This document shows, piece by piece, positions 1-8,189 of a DNA stretch of 23,058 nt (the first letter of the stretch is position 1; the number at the start of each line of letters is the position of its first letter). This DNA comes from Chara braunii (taxonomy: Eukaryota > Streptophyta > Charophyceae > Charales > Characeae), in assembly GCA_003427395.1 (NCBI GenBank), contig BFEA01000415.1, positions 995,359 through 1,018,416 of the forward strand, given 5' to 3'. Below the pieces are notes generated by a model that was not told where the DNA came from, ran no database searches, and saw only the letters and a program-made list of their open reading frames with translations. The translations under genes and the position numbers were made by a program.

Positions 1-231
1 TTGCCCTTGCCACTTGTCCTCGTCTCCAACATGGGCTTGCTTTAGTCACACCACTTGACCACTTGCCAACCTTCTAGAAGGACTGCAGCTGGACTTCTAC
101 TCTACAGGTCTATGGATCAAATCCTGGCTACCTAAAGACCTACGACAGACCTACTTACCACTGGCGGTCCTACAGGTCGCAGGTTCAATTCTTCAAGTTG
201 TCACAGATATTGTTCACAGGTAAGTTGGGGA

Positions 232-347
232 ACTAGGGATCGAACCCTGGGTCCTGCATCAGCTACTTCGAACTGGTGAATACCGTTTCACTTCAGGATT
301 CGAACTCAGGTCTGCATTTCCACAGCTTATTCGTGTACCAACTTTGA
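232..347 (-). repeat. tRNA-like (SINE-like) fragments, tandem pair
   Basis: Read on the minus strand, this segment carries two Pol III B-box-like motifs: GAGTTCGAATCC at about 304-295 and GGGTTCGATCCC at about 247-236. The outer copy (293-347) matches 1614-1668 along most of its length, including TTGGTACAC and GCAGACCTGAG. The inner copy shares AGCTGATGCAG and the B box with 2035-2091. Neither folds into a full cloverleaf, so these are tRNA-derived repeats rather than tRNA genes. Confidence 0.5.
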
Positions 348-642
348 TAACTTCAAGCCCGTTCGTTCCTTGATCTTTTATTTTAAACTTGTTCTGTTCT
401 GCTTTACTCTGGTCAGCATGACAGGGAAAAAAACACGTCTTCCTCGAATGAATATATATCGTCATTGAATCCATATTCAGTCCAGGAAGTCCTAGTTCGG
501 TCCGTGTTTGTTGGTTGGCCTGACGTTGATCTTCATTTCGTTCTGGTCTGCAGTCCTCTGGCCAACACCGCAGTGAAACAGCACTGCTGGTCTGTGCCTG
601 CTTGCTGCATAATGCCCCGCTAACAGTCCTGAATCCTCAAAG

Positions 643-711
643 ATTTGAACTGGTGGATCTGTGTGAGCGGGAAATGCCCCTGAACCTGCTGGATTTGAAC
701 TGTTGATCTGT
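643..711 (+). repeat. Short direct repeats
   Basis: GATTTGAACTGGTGGATCTG recurs about 49 bases later with one deletion (GATTTGAACTGTTGATCTG). The motif resembles an inverted B box, so it may be a further remnant of the tRNA-like repeats nearby. Confidence 0.4.
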
Positions 712-1311
712 TTATCAGCAGGTCCACGTGTCTACCACTCATTCATTGAGGTGGTGGTACTCCGGAGCTCACTGGTCTTCTTTTTTTCGTTTTCTTCTTT
801 CCGTAAACGGTTTTGACTTTCATCGGGAGTGCGACTTCATCTCCCGGTGCCCTTCGATTTGAAGCTGGAACCGCTCATTACGAGAGCAGGTTAAAAGGGG
901 CCTGGATGTTTCTGTGCTTGGGCATGCCATTTATAAGAAAACCCAAAGGCCTTCTTAACCAAACTTGCGACCAATCCATAGAGCTGGCACCATATCAACC
1001 ACTCGTTGCGCGATGTCACGTGTGTGGACAGTTAGCAAATGCCAACTGCCTTTTTTGTTCTCATCCTCGGGCCACGATTCGGATCCCAGGTCTCCATAAA
1101 TTCACCTTCTCATTGTGATCTCGCACTGTCACGGTGTCGCGTCAGTGCTCCCTCGCCTCGTCTTCCCCTTCCTCTTCATACCTGTATACTGGTGCTTTTC
1201 TGCTGTAACGGTCTCAGGGTAATCTCTTTGGCCTTCGGCTCGTTCCTTGCTTCTACCTCTTTTTGATGCGAGGGCCCCTCTCTACTCCATTATCCCCTCG
1301 GTTCCACGTGG

Positions 1312-1484
1312 AAGGTGCCAATTCCATAGGTACCTCCTTAGTTCTACCTTGGAGCACGAGGGTATGGGAACGGATGGGATTCCATCCATTCCTGTATCTC
1401 CTTGTCCTCTCACCTTCTGTCCAGGTCGCAACCGTCATGTGCCAATTTTGTAGGTACCCCCTTGCTTCCCACCCGGAGTGCCAC
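1312..1484 (+). repeat. Divergent tandem repeat, period 124
   Basis: The block starting GCCAATTCCATAGGTACCTC at 1317 recurs at 1441 as GCCAATTTTGTAGGTACCCC. Both are followed by a similar pyrimidine-rich tract and a GGAG motif. The copies are clearly diverged, which suggests an old duplication. No gene is seen in it. Confidence 0.45.
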
Positions 1485-1613
1485 TTCGGGCTATCACACG
1501 GTGAGATTGTTCATCCTCTTTCCTGAAAAAAAAGGGCGACGGCCTTGAAATATCATTGTTGGACTGACTGGCCCCATGCGATTCAATATTATCTGGTTTA
1601 TTATGTAGTTCCA

Positions 1614-1675
1614 TTCAGATTCCAGCTCAGATCTGTATTTCAATAGTCCAAAGGTGTACCAACTGAGCTAGTGGC
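1614..1675 (-). repeat. tRNA-derived SINE head or decayed tRNA
   Basis: The minus strand begins GCCACTAGCTCAGTTGGTAC, a near-perfect tRNA 5' half: acceptor-like stretch, then the A box TAGCTCAGTTGG. About 30 bases later there is a degenerate B-box region (GAGCTGGAATCTGAA) that has lost the TTCGA core. A better-preserved B box sits in the related copy at 293-347. The anticodon arm does not fold cleanly and the acceptor stem has no 3' partner, so it is a pseudogene or the tRNA-like head of a SINE. Confidence 0.6.
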
Positions 1676-2034
1676 TTTGAGATTGCTCTATCCTGGCATG
1701 AAGGCGCATTTGGTAATCGTGCACATGCTTCAGACATTCGCCCATGTTTGTATGGACTACGGTCACTATGGAATGAAATCGCTTTTTCCTTTCTTTCTTG
1801 AGATTGCAACTCCTGTCGATTGGTGGGGAGGGTCACCTGGTGAAAATCGGGTCCACCGTCCTTTAGTGGTACAAATTAGCAAAAATGATACGAGACCATG
1901 TAGCTCCTGGCAGCATTGATCTCCCTGGGAGACCCCAGACGCCAGGGGATTGGCTGCCTAGCCCTGGCTGTAGGAGAATTACGGAATGCAGCTACGCAGC
2001 TGAACCTTAGACAGTCACAACCTAGGAAACCGGT

Positions 2035-2091
2035 GCTAGGAATCAAGCCCGATGTTTCTGAGCTGCCTATGTACCGCACTGCATCAGCTGC
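2035..2091 (-). repeat. tRNA-like fragment
   Basis: On the minus strand the segment shows a weak A box (TGATGCAGTGCGG) and a B-box-like GGGCTTGATTCC about 35 bases apart, roughly tRNA spacing. It shares AGCTGATGCAG and TGATTCCTAG with the inner tRNA-like fragment at 232-273. It is probably another decayed tRNA-derived repeat. Confidence 0.4.
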
Positions 2092-3048
2092 TCGGCCATA
2101 AACAGGAGATCAACTGTGATGCCCCCCCATGGATCAAGACTCGAGAGGCGTGCTCTCTCCCTGGAAGCCAAACAACTTCAGTAGGTTAACAGCACAGCTC
2201 CTATCGGACAGCAGTCGGCGTCTTCCACAATTTTCTGGCGATGACAAGATATCTTCAGATTTCCACCACGGCACCTTGAGAGCTCCTATCTGTTGACTAC
2301 GTCTTCCTCTATGTGGTCCGTTACACAATTTGAGCTCATATCCGCAACAATATCTGATTCCAAGCATCTCGTCTGTGTCTTGATCGAAAGCGCTGTGTTC
2401 CACAACCCTGGTCCCTTCAGCTCCTGCTGCCACCAGTGTCTTGAGAGATCCTACTTGGGGTCTATCCTTTGTGTGCCGTGCGAAAGCTCCTTGACCCGGC
2501 TGTTATGGCGGAGCCAAGTCCGAGTGTACTGATGCCTGCTGCAGGGATTCCCTGCAAGGATCGCAATTTCCTGCTGCGTGTTTTTTGTAATTGGGTTTTT
2601 GTGCGTTGCGATATGTATGTTCCAGTTAAAGTTCAGCCAAGTACACTTAAACCACCAGAACTTAGCCGAGCTGTCCGCTGCGGGAAGAAAATAGAGTAGA
2701 ACCCTAAGAAAAGTGTCTAGCCGGATGCATTTGGACGCTCCTGTAGTGGCCCTTATGTTTCCTAAAATTGTGGCTTGTTAACAGGCACAACGTTAGGAAG
2801 TACTGGTGGTTTAATTTCGCTTATTCTAATTCGAGCGCAGGGTCATTTTGGTGAATTTACCTAGGATTTGTTGCTCGTTTTCTGGGTCAGCCTTTACTTT
2901 CCCTCCTGCTTCTGACCTCCAGTCTATAAGTGAAAGCCTGCAAAGACTCTTTTATTTTCCGGGTCTCTAGGCCTTGCTCTTTCACATACGCCCATGCCTG
3001 CGACAGGGGAATTGTTTGTTTGCACAAATTTGAAATTTGGCACAATCG

Positions 3049-3918
3049 TGCAAGGAAAATGAGCGATAGTGAACTCCAGAAACCAAGCAGCATCATACAC
3101 ATGAAACCAGATAGTCGTGACCTCGAAACAAAAGCAGAATTGCAACACGAGTTCCACCAAATAAGAGCACAGCAAAAGCTCACAAGTGTCAATGTTGGAA
3201 TAGTCTCATCATCATCAACAATGGCAGATCCTCTCTAGCCTAGACTACAAATGGCAGATCCTCTCTAGCCTATCTACAATGCCGCTGGTGACGTCAACAG
3301 CTCCCCGAAGTACGAGCAGATCTCAGCCAATGCCGTTCGCCTCAAGCACCAGGTATGTCTCTCGTATCACTCACAACCTCGATCCCCCACTCACAGATGT
3401 CGCATGCACCCAAGGGCCACCATGTGCCCCATCCAGCATAGTGCAGGGCAGCTCGGCTATGGCTGCCCGCTCTTCCTGCTCGCCTGTGAGCGCGTGGGTG
3501 CTGGCCAGCGAATAACGCAGCAGCGCTTGCGCAGCATGCAGCCAGTGCCCGAATGCCAAATGCAAGGGCAGGCAGTTTCCTAAATGGAAGTGGCCTGCCT
3601 GCTGCGTGTGGCCAGGCTGCGCTGGGCCCCTGCCCAGAAGCTTCCGGTAGGCCTTGAGAGGCTGAGCCCCAGTCCAAACGAATCAGGCCCAGGGCCTGTG
3701 GCGGTTGCCCGTGTCCAACTGCCCGCAGCCTGTGTTCGGTCCATGTCGTGTATCTGGCCCAGGGCTGCCTCAGTTACATTTGGAAAAAGGCATCCAGGGC
3801 CTGGCGCTCTCAACCAACTGGTGCTTTGCAACTGCCTGAATTTCCCCAGTTTGCGTGGTAGCCGAAAAATAGGCCTCTTGGCCTTGGTCGGGCCTGCCTT
3901 CGCTTAGGGCGGCCGACA
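3049..3918 (-). repeat. 3' LTR of the gypsy element
   Basis: This segment is about 97% identical by eye to 10163-11051. On the minus strand it starts TGTCGGCCGCCC and ends in TTGCA, the usual TG...CA ends. Compared with the other LTR it has lost a stretch of about 37 bases near 3222-3245 and carries instead a second copy of GGCAGATCCTCTCTAGCCT, which occurs only once in the other LTR. Short proline/alanine-rich open frames inside it recur in both LTRs and are not considered genes. Confidence 0.92.
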
Positions 3919-4142
3919 AAATGAATCCAAAATTTTTTAATATCGTAGTCAAAGAAATTGGCAAACAATCATGGAAAAAAACAACAAAAAAGTACAAAAA
4001 AAAAAAAACTCAATTAGTTGTTCGCTTAGGGCGGCCGACAAAATGAATCCAAAATTTTTGAATATCGTAGTCAAAGAAATTGGCAAACAATCATGGAAAC
4101 AAACAACAAAAAAGTACAAAAAAAAAAAAACTCAATTAGTTG
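3899..4142. repeat. 122-bp tandem duplication across the LTR junction
   Basis: 3899-4020 and 4021-4142 are nearly identical, with only two or so differences. Each unit contains the last 20 bases of the LTR (to CGGCCGACA) followed by about 100 bases of A-rich internal sequence ending CTCAATTAGTTG. The internal side of the LTR carries no polypurine tract on the minus strand where one would be expected. Confidence 0.9.
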
Positions 4143-4176
4143 AATTAGATCAATTTATATATTTCACGGAATTCCT

Positions 4177-4462
4177 TCAATCTGGCGCTTTCTGCAGTGA
4201 CTTCTCGTATTCAGCGACAGCGTGTGGAGCGGTCTGCATCAGTTCCTCCCGGGTAAACCATCTGTCCTCCTTAGGATCAATGTGATGTCTGAACCGAACG
4301 CGATATTGCAGCTTCGGCTTAGGAGGACGTCCCCTGCCTGTCGCTCTTGGAACTGGTATTTCCCTACGATCCACGATGTCGTCGATGGCGACCTCTCCAT
4401 CCATGGTTGGGGGCAGCATTGAGCGACGAGAGGGAAACTGATCAGTTCCCTCAAAAGGTGCG
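4177..4462 (-). pseudogene. Chromodomain of gypsy integrase, frameshifted from pol
   Basis: The frame encodes a segment like a chromodomain: EVAIDDIVDRREI, a basic linker, YRVRFRHH, then EDRWFTREELMQTAPHAVAEYE. This matches the family pattern of a beta strand, an aromatic W about mid-domain and a C-terminal helix. In chromoviruses the module sits at the integrase C-terminus and directs insertion to marked chromatin. Here it is one frame off from the integrase core. The shift lies at about 4455-4470, just after the GPY/F module, where integrase ends with ...FHTRTF and a stop. The frame itself is open upstream to that point, so a small indel explains the break. Confidence 0.8.
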
Positions 4463-5526
4463 AGTATGAAAGACAGGGTAAGTGCGAAGGTGACCAGGGA
4501 TCTTAACTACGTATGACGGCCCGTCCGGATCATCCCCGACTATATCCAGAACCTCCCAGGGTCCAAAGTACTGTGGTATGAGCTTGCGGGATATCCTGTG
4601 CTCCTGTCCCAGTTCTGAGGACTTGACCCAGACTCTGTCCCCTACCTGAAATGTAGATGGGCGGCGGTGCTTATTCTTAGACTCTATCATCACCGCCTGT
4701 GCCCTGTGCATCTGTTCTACAGCTTGCTGCATCAGGCGCTCATATCGATAAGCGAATTCTAAGGTGCCTGGTGCAGCAGAAGGCTGATTCTCAGGTAGTA
4801 GAAAATCTAAAGGCAGTCTAGGTTTGAAAGTCAGTAGCAGACTGTTGGGGCTCACCCCTGTTGCATTGTGCACTGCGTTGTTATGCAGACTCGCGATGGG
4901 AGCAAGTTTCTCATCCCAGTCCACCTGATTGGGCTTGATACAATGCCTCTGCAGGTGTTGTACAACGCGGCTTAGCTGCTCTGCTTGCCTGTTTGCCTCT
5001 GGGTGGTTGTCGGAGGTCATCTGCAGCTGCATCCCCTGTTCTGCAGCTGCGGCCTTCCACAATTCACTGGTAAATCGCACATCCCGGTCACTGATTATAG
5101 ACTTTGGCAAACCGAAGTCTCTGACCCAGTTTTCTTTGAACAGCTTAATTACGTACTCGGTCTTGGCTGTTGCAGGCACTGCGACTAACCTAGCATACTT
5201 GCTAAACCTATCTACAATGACATAGACATCTCGCACTCCACTCTTGCTGGCAGCCAGCGTGTCCATGAAGTCCATGGACAGGCTCTTACCGGGCCTTTTC
5301 GGTATTGGAAGGGGCTTCAGAAGCCCAAGAGGGGCTTGTGTACGTGGCTTGTCTCTTTGACATACCTGGCAAGTCTCCACGTACAACTTGGCGTCTTTCA
5401 TCATTGTGGGCCACCAGAATCGCTGCAGCAGATTAGCTGTAATTTTCTTATACCCAAAATGCCTAGTGGCGTCGTGACTTTCTCCTAGAACTAAATTACG
5501 CAAAGACTCTCTATTGGCAGTGTTGT
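4451..5526 (-). pseudogene. Ty3/gypsy integrase (HHCC, DDE core, GPY/F)
   Basis: The reading frame contains the full integrase core. The N-terminal zinc finger has HDATRH followed by CQVC (H-x4-H, C-x2-C). The catalytic DDE core has D in SMDFMD, D in IISDRD and E in RQAE, with exactly 35 residues between the second D and the E. A GPY/F module follows (QYFGPWEVLDIVG, then HLRTYPVFH). The enzyme would join element cDNA into the chromosome. The frame opens artificially into the GC-rich insert upstream and ends early through the frameshift that detaches the chromodomain. The catalytic residues look intact, unlike those of reverse transcriptase. Confidence 0.9.
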
Positions 5527-5990
5527 CACATGGGGATCCCCGGGGCCCAAGCCGGGGTGGGGGTTTCACCCCCACACCCCTGCCACGGGAATCGCCGACC
5601 CCCGACCCCTCCAAATCACCCCCGCACGTGCCCCACCCCCGCACCACCGCCCCCCGCCCTGCACCCTCGCCCCTGCCTCCGCACCCCGCACCCCGCACCC
5701 CGCACCCCCACCTGCGCCACCCGCCGCACCACCACCACCACCGCCCGCACCTCCAAAACTGCATTTTTGCAGTTCGGCCCAGGNCCCGCCGCACCACCAC
5801 CACCACCGCCCGCACCTCCAAAACTGCATTTTTGCAGTTCGGCCCAGGGGGTGCAGGCTGCCGCTGCACACCCTATTGTATTTTTTTTTTTTTTTGGGGG
5901 GGGGGTCCGAAGCTGGGGCCAGGGGTGCCCGCCCTCGGACCCCCGCACCCCCACCGGGGCCCCGGGCCCAGGGCTCGACAACCCTGTCCA
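5527..5990. mobile_element. GC-rich insert interrupting pol
   Basis: Between the RNase H end (frame ending near VPN, about 5991) and the integrase zinc finger lies about 460 bp of very C-rich plus-strand DNA that has no counterpart in gypsy pol. It contains CACC/CCGCAC runs, two identical 64-bp blocks (5720-5783 and 5785-5848) around a single N at 5784, and in each block a perfect hairpin AACTGCA-TTTT-TGCAGTT. A T15 run abuts a G10 run at 5881-5905. The ends show loose inverted similarity (CGGGGCCC ... GGTGGGGGT), and both flanks carry TGTC-CAT-GGG-like sequence, perhaps a target duplication. Open frames through it are low complexity (Pro/His or Gly/Cys rich) and not credible proteins. Confidence 0.65.
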
Positions 5991-6385
5991 TTGGGTACAC
6001 ACAGACGTTTATTCCCGACCTTCTCAAGGAACAATAGGCCATTGACCAACTCAAACTCGTCAGAAGTTACTTTATCCCTCGCCTCGAGTCTGCGAATGAT
6101 CTCTGACATGAACGGATCCTCGCAATAGGCTTCCACCAAGGATTGAGTAACTTCGTCCTTAAGCCTGAACTCGGTGATCAACGCACCTAGGAAGTCTGGC
6201 CTATGCGACAACACATTAACACCCTTGTTGTACTCCCCCTTGGTGTACAGGAGTTTGAAGTCATATTGCTGTATGACTTCAATCCATCGCTTCAGGGCAT
6301 CGGAGATTACCGGTTGAGTCTTCATCCACCTTAGGGTCTGATGATCAGTCCTGACGTAGAAAAAGCGACCAAGGAGGTAATGCCT
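5991..6385 (-). pseudogene. RNase H C-terminal part and connection to integrase
   Basis: In frame with reverse transcriptase but after a TAG stop at 6388-6386, this codes for HYLLGR, FYVRTDHQTL and a downstream region ending EKVGNKRLCVP, a typical gypsy RNase H tail and connection. RNase H degrades the RNA template during cDNA synthesis. The D of TDH, normally the last catalytic acid, is present. The stop falls where gypsy RNase H usually has a tryptophan (TGG to TAG by one transition). The frame then runs unbroken to the GC-rich insert. Confidence 0.85.
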
Positions 6386-7420
6386 CTAATGAGTCAATGC
6401 TTTGTAGATCGCGTAGAGTTCCTTCTCATAGGAGGACTTGGCCAACTTCTGAAAGGGCATCTTTTTGGACATGTACTCTACCAGCCTTAACTTTTTCCCC
6501 TCCTGCTGCGCAGGTACGGCACCAATGTCATATTGGCTGGCATCCGTGGTCACAACAAACAGCTTGTCAGGATCGGGCAGTTTCAAGACCTCATGGTGAG
6601 TGAGGGCATGCTTCAGATGTCTAAAAGCAGCCTTACACCTGTCTGTCCTCTCCCATGGGGTGTCCAGGCGTATTACGTCCGTCAAAGGGGCGCCCACTAT
6701 GCTATAGTTCTTGACAAAATTGCGGTAGTAGCCGGTTATCCCTAAGAAGGATCTCATCTCAATCACAGACTGAGGACGCGGCCAGTCATGAATGTTGGCC
6801 ACCTTCGCATCATCGGGCTTCAACCCCTCCGCGAAAATCTCATGACCCAGGTACAAGATCCGGGTGCGGCCAAACTCGCACTTCTCCCGATTGATCTTGA
6901 ACTGGTGCTGCCGAAGGAGACAAAGGACTTCATCTAAATGGTCAGCATGCTCCTCAACAGTCGTACTAAAGACAAGTATTTCATCGAGGTACACGATGAC
7001 AAACTTGTCCAAGTAGTCGTGAACAATCCTGTTCACCACGTGCTGAAAGGTGCCAGGAGCATTGCAAAGGCCGAAAGGCATCACCACAAACTCGTACAGA
7101 CCGTACCTGGTCTGAAAAGCGGTTTTGTGTTGATCCTTGGGCCGTATTGCAATCTGATGGTACTTGGACTTCAGATCTATCTTACTGAAGTATCGACACC
7201 CTTGCACTCGGGCCGACAAGTCATCGATGCTCGGTAGGGACTCTGCGTTCTTTATTGTGATGACACTGAGGCCCCTATAATCAATGCACATCCTTAAGGT
7301 TCCCCCCTTCTTCGGTACAAATAAGATAGGAGATCCGTAAGGGGAAACACTAGGCCAGATCCACCCCTTCTCTATAAGATCCTGGAGTTGTCGGCGAAGC
7401 TCATCGAGACATCCAATAGA
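6386..7420 (-). pseudogene. Ty3/gypsy reverse transcriptase and RNase H start
   Basis: The frame contains the ordered RT motifs: FVPKKGG and [35 protein letters not shown], the catalytic box [15 protein letters not shown], then [10 protein letters not shown] and RNase H beginning [12 protein letters not shown] ... YMSKKM ... YEKELYAI. It would copy element RNA into cDNA. The catalytic YxDD box reads YLDE at 6991-6980, replacing the second aspartate, and SGYHQ reads SKYHQ. The annotated methionine at 7291 is not the true start: the frame is open upstream to about 7420, where a frameshift separates it from the protease linker. Confidence 0.93.
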
Positions 7421-7688
7421 TCCTACCCTTCAGAATACTAGACCCTGGGATAATCTCTATCGCATGGACGACCTCCCTCTCAACAACACCTTTCGACTCT
7501 TCGAATAGATCAGGGTACTTAGCGACCTCTCCCTCTATCTCTGAAGGTATTTTCACTGGCTCATCCTCTGCAGAGACATAGATTAAGTACATACCATCCT
7601 CCGTATTTTGCTTATAGTAATTATAAAACTTAGTCGCACACATGCACCCGTAGGACTCAATCAGACTACTAGCTTTATACTTATGCAA
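7401..7688 (-). pseudogene. Gypsy pol protease-RT linker
   Basis: The frame reads EVAKYPDLFEESKGVVEREVVHAIEIIPGS then GRIYWMS, the usual gypsy segment just before reverse transcriptase (a YPDLF-like motif and an R.Y.MSP-like motif). After the MS the frame runs into TGA. The next bases, in another frame, continue as [10 protein letters not shown], so a small deletion near 7415-7425 has joined two frames. Confidence 0.8.
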
Positions 7689-8136
7689 CTTGGCGGTCCC
7701 CCCATTGGGCAGCGTGTGTTTGATTATTTTTCGGTCCCAGTCAAATTGGGTTGTGCAACCGAAAGATAGTACATACCCAACAAGATATCCATTGGGAGAT
7801 CATCGCTGACTAGGAACGAGACTCGATGTCTCAGTTCCCCTCCCGCGTACGGGAAATGACACTCAATGTCTTTGAGGTAGTCAGTGACTACCATGCGCTG
7901 TTTGTTGGCACAGGTTGACTCAGGCGCTGCACTTGCCCCTCTAAGCGCATCCTCTCAACGCACGCACGACTAATAAAGTTTCGCGTCGAGCAAGTATCAT
8001 AATAGGCCCCGGCCTTGCGGCCGCTGATGACTATCTCGCCAACAAACAACTCATCCTTAGGGGCTTTGACCATGGCCGTCCAAGAAGCTAGCGGGTCCGA
8101 TCTAGACCACTTCTCCTCTAGCTGACTCAAACACAT
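7689..8136 (-). pseudogene. Retropepsin-like protease of the gypsy element
   Basis: The frame holds FVGEIVISGRKAGAYYDTCSTRNFISRACVERM, the shape of a retroviral-type aspartic protease around its catalytic loop. The aspartate is present at 7998-7996, but the expected glycine of DTG/DSG is cysteine (codon TGC, 7992-7990), which is unusual and could inactivate the dimer interface. The protease would cut the Gag-Pol polyprotein. It sits between the CCHC knuckle of gag and the RT linker, each in a different frame. No intact second half is seen between 7689 and 7888, where stops occur in this frame. Confidence 0.75.
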
Positions 8137-8189
8137 TCATCGAACAGAGGGTTGATGGGTCTGAATGTATTGGCGGGACGGCAACGGAG

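Larger units (their letters stand above)
1..3048. other. Non-coding region with decayed repeats
   Basis: No open frame here resembles a known protein, and the longest (about 100 codons) show no recognisable motif. The stretch holds several tRNA-like fragments on the minus strand, a 124-bp divergent duplication and short direct repeats, listed separately. It may be intergenic, or part of a very long intron of the downstream exchanger gene, whose first exons are not recognised in the window. I searched by eye for the N-terminal exchanger motif (the glycine-rich LGPS segment) and did not find it. Confidence 0.5.

Noticed and set aside
1614-1675. A functional tRNA gene on the minus strand
   Set aside because: The A box is good but the B box has lost its TTCGA core, the acceptor stem has no partner and the anticodon arm does not fold.
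3342-3677. Ala-rich open frame of about 110 codons seen in both LTRs (also 10503-10808)
   Set aside because: Its presence in both copies follows from the LTRs being duplicates. LTRs do not normally code for protein and the frame has no motif.
5514-6128. Pro/His-rich and Gly/Cys-rich open frames in the GC-rich insert
   Set aside because: These are low-complexity translations of CACC/CCGCAC repeats, run through an N, and are open in several frames at once.
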